A stretch of DNA of 64,000 bases from Opitutales bacterium (GCA_029254745.1 JAQWWZ010000041.1:1-64000), one strand, 5' to 3'; shown: positions 51,945 through 61,573, numbered from the stretch's first letter. The notes: a model not told the origin generated them from the letters alone. Numbers and translations are program-made.

Positions 51945-53080
51945 GGAATGTGGTCATTGCCTGTGGAGGAACCGGGGGGCACTTAACTCCTGGCATTGCT
52001 TTGGCCCAAGAATTGGAAGAAAGAGGTTACCCTTCTTGGATGTTCATCAGCCAAAAGCAGGTGGATGCCCGGCTTTCCAAAAAATACCCCAACCTTAGTT
52101 TCCAGCCTATGCCTGGTGCCCCCCTGATTAAATCACCACTTGGTTTGGCTCGTTTTGGAGAAGGTTTTATTCGTTCCTTTGTACGGTCTCATCGTTTTTA
52201 CAGACAAATCGGAGCCGATGCTCTCGTTGGATTCGGGGGTTTTTCTACTTTTGGTCCTGCGATGGCCGCTCGGATGCGTGGGATGCCGATATTTATACAT
52301 GAAGCAAACAGAGCAGTGGGTAAAGCTGTCCGCTTTCTTGCGAGGCGGTCTTCCCGCGTTTATTTGCCAGAGGGAATGGGACTCGAAGGTATTTCACCCG
52401 AAGTAACTCGTAATATCGGGTACCCTCTTCGAAAAGAATTTCGAAAAATTCCTTTGGAGCGAGCCCGCAAGCATCTGGGGATTTCGATTAATGATCGTCT
52501 CCTTGTTGTGATTGGTGGTAGCCAGGGGGCATCATCTTTAAATCAATGGGTTAAGGATCATTTGCAGGATTTGGCTAGCGAGGGAATTTCCACTTACTGT
52601 TTGACCGGTATGGGCAAGGATAGCTCTGGAGTGGTTCAGCTCGAAGGACCAGGGTCGAAGACTATAACCAGCCGTTTTGTTTCGTTTACTGATGAAATGA
52701 ATATGGTCCTTTCTGCTGCAGATCTTGTTGTTTCTCGAGCAGGGGCAGGAGCAATTGCTGAAATCACCCGTTGCCGAGTTCCTTCCATTTTGATCCCTTA
52801 TCCTTTTGCTGCCGATAACCATCAATACCTTAATGCATCCTACTTAGAAGGAAAAGGGGGAGGCGTTGTATGTATGGATCAAGCCATAAAGACTCACCTA
52901 TTGGAGGAAGTTAAAGAAGTAATTTTTAATGAAGAATTCCGGGCAATTTTGAGAAGAAATTTATACTCAATGGATGGAGGCGATATTGGTGCGAGGATGG
53001 CCACAGATTTAATTCAGAGCTTGCAGGAATCTACCATCACAAAATCTGTACAGGGAGGAGTTTTACGAGCAGTATCATGA
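51941..53080 (+). CDS. murG: Lipid II synthase MurG (UDP-GlcNAc transferase)
   Basis: The 379-residue GT28 protein starts with ACGGTGGHLTPGIALAQEL, the GGTGGH loop, and has GGSQGASSLN and SRAGAGAIAEITRCRVPSILIPYP for UDP-GlcNAc binding. MurG converts lipid I to lipid II. Start and end both overlap neighbouring genes by 4 bp (ftsW and murCB), indicating tight translational coupling. Confidence 0.96.
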   Translation: MRNVVIACGGTGGHLTPGIALAQELEERGYPSWMFISQKQVDARLSKKYPNLSFQPMPGAPLIKSPLGLARFGEGFIRSFVRSHRFYRQIGADALVGFGGFSTFGPAMAARMRGMPIFIHEANRAVGKAVRFLARRSSRVYLPEGMGLEGISPEVTRNIGYPLRKEFRKIPLERARKHLGISINDRLLVVIGGSQGASSLNQWVKDHLQDLASEGISTYCLTGMGKDSSGVVQLEGPGSKTITSRFVSFTDEMNMVLSAADLVVSRAGAGAIAEITRCRVPSILIPYPFAADNHQYLNASYLEGKGGGVVCMDQAIKTHLLEEVKEVIFNEEFRAILRRNLYSMDGGDIGARMATDLIQSLQESTITKSVQGGVLRAVS

Positions 53081-55284
53081 AGTCTCCCAAGCAAGTATTT
53101 CTGTTAGGTGCGGGTGGAATGGGTATGGCTCCTTTGGCTCTTTACCTTCAAGGTGCTGGGATTCAAGTGGCTGCCTATGATGATCATTTTAAAGAACCTC
53201 TTCGATCTCAACTTGAGGATGCGGGGGTTGAAGTGTTGGGGGAAGCAATACCTCCGCAAGTTCCTGATTGTATTATCCGTTCAAGTGCTGTGGCTGAAGA
53301 CTGTCCTTCGCTCAAATCCTGGCATGATCGAAAAACACCCATTTTTAGAAGGGGAGAATTTCTTGCCCGCTTTACCACGGGGAAAAAGATTATGGCGGTT
53401 GTTGGGAGTCATGGTAAAACCACGACTGCAGGAATGCTTGCTTGGGGGTTGGATCAAGTGAATTTTGAATCCTCTTATTTGGTTGGAGGTGTTTTCGAGG
53501 ATGAGGGTATGCCTTGCGGTAAATTTGCAAGAGATTCATGGCTGATCATGGAGATTGATGAAAGTGATGGCACCATTGATGAGTTTTCTCCTCAAGTTAC
53601 TTTGGCACTCAACTGCGACTGGGACCATGTGGATCGTTATGCCAGCCCTCATTCCTTTTCAGATACCCTGCAATCTTTGTTCTCCCGTACCCAAGATATT
53701 GTGGTTCTTCCAAAGGGTAGTCAGATTGAGGAGTGGACGAGTACATTAGCCCATGCCCAAGTGGATACTTTTTCCTGTCCGGATGACCCCGCAGACTTTC
53801 TTACCTTCAATGCAAAAGCTGCTGTAGCTGCCGGTCATGCTATGGGAGCTGATTTATCTAAAGTAGACTTTTCAAAGTTCCCAGGAATGAAGCGTCGACA
53901 GTCAGTTTTGCATGCTGGGCCGAATCGTACAGTTATTGAAGATTATGCTCATCACCCTGCCGAAATCCAATCTTTCCTTAGCCACCGCCGTCTGATCGAT
54001 CCAAAAAGTATCATGAGGGTAGTGTTTCAACCTCACCGTTACAGTCGAACAAAGGCACTCGCCCGTCATTTTGCAGATGAACTTGCTTTGGCGGATGATC
54101 TTTTTTTACTTCCTACTTATCCGGCTTTTGAAAAGTACGATGTAGAAGGAGCGGTTGAGACCTTAGCCGCCTACTTACCCCCTCGCCTACGGGAGGCAAC
54201 AAAAGTTTTTGATAACTTTCCATCCCTTTGCGAGTCTATCGGCACCCAACCATCGACAGCCAATCGAGATCAAGTATTATTTGTAGGTGCAGGTGATTTG
54301 GACCGTTGGGCTCATGCTTTGGCTTCTCTGGAAAATGCAAACGGGGATAAGTTTGCGGCATTTTTGCTGTACCTTACTTCTCGACTTTCAAAGTCTTGCG
54401 TCCTCCGAACTCAGGAACCATTGGCTGCCAAGACCACCATGAAGGTTGGTGGAAATGCCTATTTGTATGCAGAGCCATCCCATGTTGAGGATTTACATAC
54501 CTTAGTGAATGCATCCAAACTCCTGGGGATTCCATACGTGATGATGGGGAGGGGGTCGAATTTGATTGTTCCTGATGCAGGATATGCGGGACTTGTGCTT
54601 CGTTTACGGGGTACATTTTGGAGTGAGATCACCCTTCGGGCAGAAGATACATTAGTGGTTGGAGCAGGTGCCCGCTTGCAAGAAATTTGCCGATTTGCCT
54701 GCCAAAATCAATTAAAAGGGTTTGAGTTTCTTGAAGGGATACCGGGTACATTAGGTGGGGCTCTTCGTATGAATGCAGGTGCGATGGGTTGGGAAACCTT
54801 TGATTTAGTGGAATGGGTAAGCTTCTTACTTCCTGATGGGAGTATTCGGGAAATACCAGGGACTGACTTGGAAGTGGGCTATCGATATTGTAAAGAGGCG
54901 TATGAAGGCATTGCTTTGCGTGCAAAACTAAAGGCGGATGGTAGATCTGACCATCGGGCGATTAGAAATGTTATAGATAAATTGGCTCGCCAACGACGAA
55001 TTGCTCAACCTCGGGAGGCAAGTGCAGGTTGTATATTTCGAAACCCCAAAGATGATTCTGCCGGGCTACTTATTGACCAGGCTGGACTCAAGGGTGAGCG
55101 TGAAGGTGCTGCCGTTGTTTCCAGCATGCATGCAAACTTTATTGTTAATGAAGGAGGAGCTTCAGCCGATGAGGTGATTTCTTTGATTAAGAGAGTAAGA
55201 CAACGGGTGAAGGAATCAAAAGGAAAACTTTTAGATCCCGAAGTCGATGTCCTCGGTCATAACTGGAATGAATTTCTCTCGTAG
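53077..55284 (+). CDS. murCB: Fused MurC-MurB (UDP-MurNAc-L-Ala ligase / UDP-GlcNAc-enolpyruvate reductase)
   Basis: The 735-residue protein joins two enzymes. MurC part (1 to about 440): LGAGGMGMAPLALYL, ATP loop VVGSHGKTTTAGML, EIDESDGTIDEF and DYAHHPAEI. MurB part (about 445-735), FAD-binding: KTTMKVGGNAYLY, MMGRGSNLIVPDAGY, EGIPGTLGGALRMNAGA and ASAGCIFRNP near residue 650. In that last motif Cys652 stands where many MurB have the catalytic Ser. MurB makes UDP-MurNAc and MurC adds L-Ala, so the fusion couples consecutive steps. One continuous frame, no stop. ddl follows at 8 bp. Confidence 0.94.
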   Translation: MKSPKQVFLLGAGGMGMAPLALYLQGAGIQVAAYDDHFKEPLRSQLEDAGVEVLGEAIPPQVPDCIIRSSAVAEDCPSLKSWHDRKTPIFRRGEFLARFTTGKKIMAVVGSHGKTTTAGMLAWGLDQVNFESSYLVGGVFEDEGMPCGKFARDSWLIMEIDESDGTIDEFSPQVTLALNCDWDHVDRYASPHSFSDTLQSLFSRTQDIVVLPKGSQIEEWTSTLAHAQVDTFSCPDDPADFLTFNAKAAVAAGHAMGADLSKVDFSKFPGMKRRQSVLHAGPNRTVIEDYAHHPAEIQSFLSHRRLIDPKSIMRVVFQPHRYSRTKALARHFADELALADDLFLLPTYPAFEKYDVEGAVETLAAYLPPRLREATKVFDNFPSLCESIGTQPSTANRDQVLFVGAGDLDRWAHALASLENANGDKFAAFLLYLTSRLSKSCVLRTQEPLAAKTTMKVGGNAYLYAEPSHVEDLHTLVNASKLLGIPYVMMGRGSNLIVPDAGYAGLVLRLRGTFWSEITLRAEDTLVVGAGARLQEICRFACQNQLKGFEFLEGIPGTLGGALRMNAGAMGWETFDLVEWVSFLLPDGSIREIPGTDLEVGYRYCKEAYEGIALRAKLKADGRSDHRAIRNVIDKLARQRRIAQPREASAGCIFRNPKDDSAGLLIDQAGLKGEREGAAVVSSMHANFIVNEGGASADEVISLIKRVRQRVKESKGKLLDPEVDVLGHNWNEFLS

Positions 55285-55291
55285 CATACTT

Positions 55292-56239
55292 ATGGAACTT
55301 ACAAAAAAAACCATTCACATTACTGTTTTATCCGGAGGAGTTGGCCCTGAACGAGATGTATCACTTGCATCCGGTTCCGCTGTATCGGATGCCCTGCGAA
55401 AAAATTTCAGCGTCGACTTAGTCGACATCGATGAGGCTAAAGTACCAGCCTTTCTCGATCCCAATAATACGGTCATTTTCCCGGTAATCCACGGTACTTT
55501 TGGAGAAGATGGTCGATTACAATCGCTTCTTCAAAAACAAGGCTTTTCCTTTGCAGGCAGTGAAACCAATGCCAGTCAGCTTTGCATGAATAAAGTAAGA
55601 GCGAAAAAAGTAGTCAAGGAAGCCGGTGTAAGGGTTTCTGAAGATTGCTTTTTTACAGATCCCAACACTGTTGTGGTGGATGATATACTCCGGTCCCTTG
55701 GTCCTGATCTTGTGATAAAACCTACAGATCAAGGCAGCAGTGTAGCCTTGTACATGATTCGTGGAAAAGATGAGTTATGTAAGGCACTTACCCAGTTGTC
55801 CAGTGGCAACTGGATGATCGAAAAGAGAGTTTTTGGAAGAGAATTTACAGTGGGTGTACTCGATCATATGCCTCTTGGTATAGTGGAAGTTATTCCCCAG
55901 GGAGGAGTATACGATTACAAGCGAAAGTATACCCAAGGGTCCACGGATTATAAATTTCCTGCAATTCTACCATTTGATTTAGAGGAAGAACTAAAATCCA
56001 AAGCCATGGACAGTTTTAAAGCCTGTGGCTGTCGTGATTTTGCCCGGGTAGATTTCATCGTCTGTGAAGATGGTTATTCTCACTTTCTGGAAGTGAACAC
56101 CCTGCCTGGTCTTACAGCTACTAGCCTTTTGCCCAAAAGTGCTTCCTGTTCTGGCTATGACTTTCCTAGCTTAGCCAAGCAATTGGTGCAACCAGCCATA
56201 AATAGATTTTCAAAACTTAACTTATTACCCGCAGCATGA
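55292..56239 (+). CDS. ddl: D-alanine-D-alanine ligase
   Basis: The ATG at 55292 gives 315 residues. The upstream open frame to 55247 lies inside murCB and is rejected. ATP-grasp features are VLSGGVGPERDVSLASG, a Lys in VIKPTDQGSS (TDQGSSVAL), VFGREFTVGVLD and FLEVNTLPGLTATSLLP. It provides D-Ala-D-Ala for MurF. The end overlaps ftsQ by 4 bp (56236-56239). Confidence 0.96.
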   Translation: MELTKKTIHITVLSGGVGPERDVSLASGSAVSDALRKNFSVDLVDIDEAKVPAFLDPNNTVIFPVIHGTFGEDGRLQSLLQKQGFSFAGSETNASQLCMNKVRAKKVVKEAGVRVSEDCFFTDPNTVVVDDILRSLGPDLVIKPTDQGSSVALYMIRGKDELCKALTQLSSGNWMIEKRVFGREFTVGVLDHMPLGIVEVIPQGGVYDYKRKYTQGSTDYKFPAILPFDLEEELKSKAMDSFKACGCRDFARVDFIVCEDGYSHFLEVNTLPGLTATSLLPKSASCSGYDFPSLAKQLVQPAINRFSKLNLLPAA

Positions 56240-57138
56240 AGTCACAGGACAGAAACAAAACCAACCTATCAACTTGGCGAGATCTTCGGCCTACTTCCGC
56301 CAAGAAACCAGCATCGAAAACGGCCCGGCGTAAAAGATCAATCACCTTGTTAAAGTCGTTTCTTACGTTTGTGTGCTTGGTAGGTATCATGGTGGGAGGA
56401 TGGTTTGTTACACGCTCTGAATTTTCAAAAAACTTTTATTCTTGGAATCAATTAGACCCGTCCATTGATCAAGTAATTTTTGATTCAGATGGAGTACTTG
56501 ATCACCGCTGGTTTCAAAATTGGTATGGTCCCTTGCGGGGGCGTTCGCTCATGCAAATTAATTTGCATAAACTGCAGGCTGACCTTGTCCATGAACCTCA
56601 GATTTCTTACTCCCGGGTGAGTCGGGTTTTTCCGTCAACCTTGAAAGTGGAAGTGAATGAAGAAGCTCCTGTCTTGGTTTTAAGATTAGGTAAACAGGGT
56701 GGGGGATATAAGGACTGGCTGGTTTCCTCGCAGGGTGATCTTTATCAGGGTGTGGGATACGCCCGAAATTCAATTTCCTTGCTTCCATCTCTTTCCATTT
56801 CCTCCCATCAGTTAAAACTTGATCCTGAAGGTAATGGCTTTCGCCGGTTAGATGGGATAGAAGCGGTCACCCCATTACTTGAGCTAGCCCGGCGTGAATA
56901 TCCTGGGATATACCGGGACTGGAAAATAGTGACCTATGCCAATCCCAAAGAAACAGGTCCCGGCTCTTATGTCAAAGTACGGGCGGGAAAAGTAAAATGT
57001 ATCCGTTTTTCTCCTCAAAATTATGCCGCCCAGATGAAAAGATTAAAATATCTACTCATGGAACCTGATTTTCAGCGAAAGCCAGTGGTTGAATCAATTG
57101 ATCTCTCCCATAACCGTTCTGTCTTTGCAAAGCTCTAA
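56236..57138 (+). CDS. ftsQ: FtsQ-like cell division protein
   Basis: The 300-residue protein has a basic cytoplasmic tail (KTARRKRSITLL), one membrane helix (SFLTFVCLVGIMVGGWFV at about 42-60) and a POTRA-like start (YGPLRGRSLMQINLHKLQADLVHEPQISYSRVSRVFPSTLKVEV). The 'R.FP.tL.V.V.E..P' pattern is typical of FtsQ/DivIB. It bridges the divisome in the periplasm. Position after ddl and before ftsA supports the assignment. Confidence 0.88.
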   Translation: MKSQDRNKTNLSTWRDLRPTSAKKPASKTARRKRSITLLKSFLTFVCLVGIMVGGWFVTRSEFSKNFYSWNQLDPSIDQVIFDSDGVLDHRWFQNWYGPLRGRSLMQINLHKLQADLVHEPQISYSRVSRVFPSTLKVEVNEEAPVLVLRLGKQGGGYKDWLVSSQGDLYQGVGYARNSISLLPSLSISSHQLKLDPEGNGFRRLDGIEAVTPLLELARREYPGIYRDWKIVTYANPKETGPGSYVKVRAGKVKCIRFSPQNYAAQMKRLKYLLMEPDFQRKPVVESIDLSHNRSVFAKL

Positions 57139-57182
57139 CGCCAAACTGGAAAAATTGAAAAAAATCTCAAATTTATAAGCAT

Positions 57183-58394
57183 ATGAGGAAGATAATTGGA
57201 TCTGTAGAAATTGGCACTTCGCAAGCAAAGGCCTTAGTTGGAGAAGTTGCTGAAAATGGAACCCTGCAAGTTGTTGGAATGGCTTCCCGCCCCATGGAGG
57301 GTATGAGAAAAGGAGAGATTGTTGATTTCCGCGAGGTTGCCTCATCCGTGCATGCGGCCATTGCAGATGCAGAAAAAATGTCTGGTACCACAGTTGACTC
57401 GGTTTATCTCGCCCAATCAGGTTCGCACCTCAAAGGTCGCATGCTTCATGGCTCATCTTATGTTTCTTCATCCGATAATCGTGTGGTGTCGCATGATCTC
57501 GAACGGGCTTCGCAAGAGGCTCATCGCAGGGAAGCGGAAGAAGGCCGAAATTATGTCCATTTTGTTCGCACTCCGATCCTATTGGATGGGCAGGTTCGCG
57601 ATGATCCTGTCGGTATGCATGGCAAGAAAGTAGACCTGAGTTATTGGGCGATTGATGGGGATGAGCAAGCCATGCGTTCTGCCATACATGTTATATCAAA
57701 CTACAACATCGAAGTCTCCGATCTCATTGTTTCTTCGATCGCTTCTGCAACTATGGTATCTGGACCTGACTTACGCCGTGCTGGTACTTTAGTTATAGAT
57801 TTGGGAGCGGGCGTCACCGATGTGGTGCTTTATCGTCAGGGATTTGTTGCTTACAGCGGGGTTGTACCCGTCGGCGGAGATCACATTACAGGAGATCTTA
57901 GTATGGGACTACGCATTCTTGAGCGATATGCGGAGAAGTTAAAACTGGAACACGGCAAAGCGTCCCCTGATCCTACCGATGAAAATGAAGAGGTTTGGAT
58001 GGTCGGAGACCGGACCATCGGCGACCGCTCGGTTTGCCGGAAAGCTATATCCGATGTTATTCATGTGCGTGTGGTTGAGCTTTTTGAAATTATTTATAAA
58101 GAATTAGGGCCTCTTTTATCCCCAGATGATTTAAAGGGTGGCATCTTACTCACCGGAGGAGGGTCTAAACTTCCTGGAATTGAGCAGGTGGCTTCGAAGG
58201 TGTTGGGTATGCCCGTGCGCAAGGCAGGTTTCCCACCTGGGATCGAGCCCAACCTTGCCCAACCGGAAAATGCCACGGTTCTAGGTCTTTTACATTATGG
58301 GTTACAGGACCATAGCTTGCCTGGTCAAAAACAGACTGGAAGCAATGCCGGATTTCTTGGAAAGATTGCCGAGATGGTTGGTATCAAGTCTTAA
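57183..58394 (+). CDS. ftsA: Cell division protein FtsA
   Basis: The 403-residue actin-like ATPase begins IIGSVEIGTSQAKALVGEV and has VIDLGAGVTDVVLY (phosphate-2 region) and GILLTGGGSKLPGIEQV (adenosine). The C-terminus, FLGKIAEMVGI, is the expected amphipathic membrane-targeting helix. FtsA tethers FtsZ to the membrane. Starts 44 bp after ftsQ. Confidence 0.95.
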   Translation: MRKIIGSVEIGTSQAKALVGEVAENGTLQVVGMASRPMEGMRKGEIVDFREVASSVHAAIADAEKMSGTTVDSVYLAQSGSHLKGRMLHGSSYVSSSDNRVVSHDLERASQEAHRREAEEGRNYVHFVRTPILLDGQVRDDPVGMHGKKVDLSYWAIDGDEQAMRSAIHVISNYNIEVSDLIVSSIASATMVSGPDLRRAGTLVIDLGAGVTDVVLYRQGFVAYSGVVPVGGDHITGDLSMGLRILERYAEKLKLEHGKASPDPTDENEEVWMVGDRTIGDRSVCRKAISDVIHVRVVELFEIIYKELGPLLSPDDLKGGILLTGGGSKLPGIEQVASKVLGMPVRKAGFPPGIEPNLAQPENATVLGLLHYGLQDHSLPGQKQTGSNAGFLGKIAEMVGIKS

Positions 58395-58441
58395 ATTCAA
58401 TATTGATTATCCCCCCCACGCCAATCACCAGTTAAAACGAT

Positions 58442-59719
58442 ATGAACCAAGATAATTTTCTCGAGACTGAAGTGTGTTTTTCTTCTGCCAATGAAAACCC
58501 CTGCTTGCGGGTAAAAGTGATCGGCATAGGCGGAGCCGGTCTGTCCCTTGTCGATGGGCTCACCTTGGATAACTTTCAAGGGGTTGAACAGCTCGCAATT
58601 GATGTGGATTCCCGGGCCCTTGCTGACAGTATCGCAACTGATTCTTTATTGATCGGCCGTCGCCATACTCGGGGTATGGGTACGGGGGGAGAGATTGCCA
58701 TGGGGCGGAAGATTGCGGAAGAGGAAAAGGATGTGATCCGTAAGAAACTTGAAGGCATCGATATGATATTTTTGCTGGCTGGTTTAGGTGGTGGTATGGG
58801 TGGAGGAGCTACGCCAGTCATTGCCCGCTTGGCACGGGAAGCAGGTGCATTGGTTTTTGCTTTTGCTCCCTTACCCTTTAGCTGGGAGAAAAGCAGGCAT
58901 GCCCAGGCTCAGGAATGCCTGGAAGAAGTCCGGAAGTTTGCCAACGCCGTGGTCCCCTTACCCAATGATTCCCTGCTTCAGATTGGCGGAGCTGACGCCA
59001 CGGCCCTTGAGTGCTTTGCGGAAGCCGGGCGCAATGTAAGCAAGGGAATATCTGCAGTGTGCTCCTTGGTTTTTCGCCGGGGTATGATTGATGTGGACTT
59101 TGCAGATCTTAAAAAAGCATTTAACCGCCGTGCCGGTCGCACCCTATTCGGGTATGGAGAAGGAAACGGGCAGGATGCTATACGGGAGGCATTGCGAGAG
59201 CTCATGCTCTGCCCGATGCTTCACTTGCCTGATGTATCCAAAGCGGCAGATGCGATCTTGATTCTTATTACTGGCGGGACCAGTATGGGGATGTCGGCTT
59301 TGCAGCAGGCATCGCTAGAAATTCGCGATGAATTTAAAGCCGGAGAACATGTTGTCTTTGGTGCCCATGTCGATGAAAACCTTGGAGAGCGTGTGCAGAT
59401 TGTGGTCTTGGGTGCTACCGATCTGGAAGCAGGAATGACCGCAGATGTCGCTCCCTCCGCAGATCAAGTCATGCTCGCTTCTACCAAAGCTCGACAGGCT
59501 CACGAGTCCAAGCTTCGCCAACAGCAGAAGCAAGCAGAAAAAGTGCCTGCCAAGTCTCGTAAGCAAGCCAAGAAAGACGCCCTCGAGCAAAACACCTTTG
59601 AGTTTATGGAAGAAAACAACCAACGGGGTATTTTTGATAACTCCTCTCGCAATCTTTACGAAGGAGAAGACCTTGATGTCCCTGCGTATTTGCGTCGAGG
59701 GGTGAAGATTTCGGTGTAA
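58442..59719 (+). CDS. ftsZ: Cell division GTPase FtsZ, divergent
   Basis: The 425-residue protein keeps the FtsZ layout. An N-terminal Rossmann part has VKVIGIGGAGLSLVDGL, where most FtsZ have GGGGNAV. The tubulin signature reads LGGGMGGGATP at 115-125 instead of GGGTGTG. The T7 loop is GMIDVDFADLKKAF, with Asp217 for the usual Asn and D219 and D222 kept. A linker rich in Lys/Gln (about 345-390) leads to the conserved tail DVPAYLRRGVKI, which binds FtsA. It forms the division ring. The changes lie in GTP-handling segments, so kinetics may differ. Last gene of the cluster. Confidence 0.93.
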   Translation: MNQDNFLETEVCFSSANENPCLRVKVIGIGGAGLSLVDGLTLDNFQGVEQLAIDVDSRALADSIATDSLLIGRRHTRGMGTGGEIAMGRKIAEEEKDVIRKKLEGIDMIFLLAGLGGGMGGGATPVIARLAREAGALVFAFAPLPFSWEKSRHAQAQECLEEVRKFANAVVPLPNDSLLQIGGADATALECFAEAGRNVSKGISAVCSLVFRRGMIDVDFADLKKAFNRRAGRTLFGYGEGNGQDAIREALRELMLCPMLHLPDVSKAADAILILITGGTSMGMSALQQASLEIRDEFKAGEHVVFGAHVDENLGERVQIVVLGATDLEAGMTADVAPSADQVMLASTKARQAHESKLRQQQKQAEKVPAKSRKQAKKDALEQNTFEFMEENNQRGIFDNSSRNLYEGEDLDVPAYLRRGVKISV

Positions 59720-59889
59720 GCTCTCTGTGCTATCAGGGACATCCTACCCGTAACCAATTACTGGTTCTGCCAGTTTTATTGTTATCTACTAAGCCTGCTA
59801 CTGGATTTTAAAATGGTTTTTGGCTAATCGTTGTTGTTTGTTATTCCTTATTCAGCAAGGGCTTAGACTTTTTACACACTGCTACTTTA

Positions 59890-59978
59890 GGCTTCTTGCT
59901 CTTTTTTATGCAAAAGAAGCCCGCTCTTCTTCCCATTTGATATAACCCTGGATAAGTGCTTTGGCGGGTTTTTTATTT
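59890..59978 (+). terminator. Terminator region after ftsZ
   Basis: An 8-bp stem, GGCTTCTT at 59890-59897 with AAGAAGCC at 59914-59921, has no T-tract directly after it. A second possible pairing is CCCGC (59920-59924) with GCGGG (59964-59968) around a 39-nt loop, followed by TTTTTTATTTTT. Either may end the ftsZ transcript, and the second has the T-rich tail. Confidence 0.5.
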
Positions 59979-60030
59979 TTCACATCCTTTTATAGTGATT
60001 TTTTTTGGGAGCGATGTGGTTTTAAAAAAG

Positions 60031-60060
60031 TTGTATTTTTTTTGGTATATCTGCTAATAA
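60031..60060 (+). promoter_or_regulatory. Possible sigma-70-like promoter for the FGE-like secreted protein
   Basis: TTGTAT (60031-60036) and TAATAA (60055-60060) are 18 bp apart and end 46 bp before the ATG at 60107. Surrounding DNA is AT-rich. Pattern match only. Confidence 0.35.
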
Positions 60061-60106
60061 TAAATACACATTTACCTTCAATTATTAACACAATTACATA
60101 AAAATT

Positions 60107-61525
60107 ATGAAAACAAGACTCCTCCTCTTGTCCATGATCAGTGCTTTTGCCAGTGCTGTGAATGCAGCGGCTCCGGTTGTTACCGGGGTAAGTGCTTCGC
60201 AGCGGACGAACACTAAAATCGTGGATATTACCTATAACCTAACCTTGGATGCCGGCCAAAAAGCTTTTGTTGAGCTCTGGTTTAGCCCAGATAACGGGCT
60301 CAATTATCCCATCCGTTGCCTGGGTGTAACCGGGGATGTGGATTCGAATGTATCTGGCGGTACAGGGAAAACCGTTGAATGGAACGCAGAGTCCGACTGG
60401 AATCAACAATTTACTGCCAACGGTAAAATTCGGGTCATTGGGACCTACGGTGATCAACCCTCAGGCTTTGCCGGCTCCGGGTCGGGCGGAAACACCAATA
60501 ATAATTATGGTCAGGCTGATGCCTCTATGATGACTGCCAACCTTGATACATTTGACTCTCCAATTGGTGACAAATCCTCAGAGATGAAAGACGAAGCGGG
60601 CGTTGACACAATTAAGGTGGATCCGACGGAGATAACCAATGAGAAATGGAACCAAGTAGTTGTCTGGGCCTTAGCAAATGGATATTCAGGGCTGCCCATG
60701 GGACCAGAAGTAAACGCCACTCACCCACGAACTGATGTATCTTTCTGGGAAGCGGTCAAGTGGTCGAATGCCAGATCGGAAATGGATGGCCTTATCCCAG
60801 CTTACTCAACCACAGAAGTGGAAGTAATATTTGGAGATTTTAATAACGATGGCGTCTTTATGAATAAGTTTGACCAGCCTGACGGTCCGGATGATTGGGA
60901 TAATTTTTCACAGGACACGAATAACAACGGGAGGTACGACCCCGGTGAACCTTACACTGATAGTAACGGCAACGGTAAGCCAGATCTCGACGAGTATGAA
61001 GATTTCAACGGTGATAATGTGTACAATGCTCCGACCCCCTACCGTACTGGAACCCACTCTTTAAGTGGTAAGCATTTTTTTAGTTATATCGATTTCAATG
61101 CCACAGGTTACCGTTTAATTCCACCCACTGTGATTAAGAAACTTGCTTCCGGTGGAGTCTCAGGAAAGCAATGGCCTTGGGGAGATGAATCCCCTGAATA
61201 CTACGGCAATTTTGCCTCCGAATACCATGTATCTGTTTCTGGAACTCCTCTTGACGGTCCAAGCCCAGCCACGGCAAGACCGGCTAACGGATACGGATTG
61301 AAGGACTTGATTGGTAATGTTGGTGAGCATGTAGAGAATGCGGGTCTTTCCGGATCAGATGTTTATGTATATGGGGGTTCTTATTTGGGGCTGCGCTTTT
61401 ACCACCCAGATCCTACCGTAAGCATATATGCACAAGACTCAAACTTCTTTGAGTTAGGGGGAGTGATGGATGTAAACCAGAAATCCCCTGCTATTGGGTT
61501 TCGTTGTATGGTGAAATCCGAGTAG
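60107..61525 (+). CDS. Secreted FGE-sulfatase-like protein with calcium-binding insert
   Basis: The 472-residue protein has a signal peptide (LLLLSMISAFASAVNA). A beta-rich N-terminal region follows (about 25-125), then an FGE-sulfatase domain beginning VDPTEITNEKWNQVVVWA and ending GLKDLIGNVGEHVENAG, YVYGGSYL and GFRCMVKSE. Inserted within the FGE fold (about 244-315) is an Asp/Asn-rich run with DFNNDG, DTNNNGRYDPGE, DSNGNGKPDLDE and DFNGDN, EF-hand/dockerin-like calcium loops. The active-site cysteine pair is absent (only GFRC near the end), so it is probably not a formylglycine generator. It is the first of two secreted proteins downstream of ftsZ, and its role is unknown. Confidence 0.85.
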   Translation: MKTRLLLLSMISAFASAVNAAAPVVTGVSASQRTNTKIVDITYNLTLDAGQKAFVELWFSPDNGLNYPIRCLGVTGDVDSNVSGGTGKTVEWNAESDWNQQFTANGKIRVIGTYGDQPSGFAGSGSGGNTNNNYGQADASMMTANLDTFDSPIGDKSSEMKDEAGVDTIKVDPTEITNEKWNQVVVWALANGYSGLPMGPEVNATHPRTDVSFWEAVKWSNARSEMDGLIPAYSTTEVEVIFGDFNNDGVFMNKFDQPDGPDDWDNFSQDTNNNGRYDPGEPYTDSNGNGKPDLDEYEDFNGDNVYNAPTPYRTGTHSLSGKHFFSYIDFNATGYRLIPPTVIKKLASGGVSGKQWPWGDESPEYYGNFASEYHVSVSGTPLDGPSPATARPANGYGLKDLIGNVGEHVENAGLSGSDVYVYGGSYLGLRFYHPDPTVSIYAQDSNFFELGGVMDVNQKSPAIGFRCMVKSE

Positions 61526-61573
61526 GTAACGGCTCTTTAAATCTGTCCAACGCCTAATATTTTCAGCATAATC

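Larger units (their letters stand above)
59720..60106 (+). other. 387-bp gap after ftsZ: terminator region, then promoter
   Basis: The gap holds hairpins at 59890-59978 (listed) and an AT-rich promoter-like stretch before the next gene. No ORF over 30 codons with a start and recognisable content was found. It marks the end of the dcw transcript. Confidence 0.6.

Noticed and set aside
55247-55291. Upstream start of ddl
   Set aside because: The frame lies within the end of murCB. The Ddl family start corresponds to the ATG at 55292.
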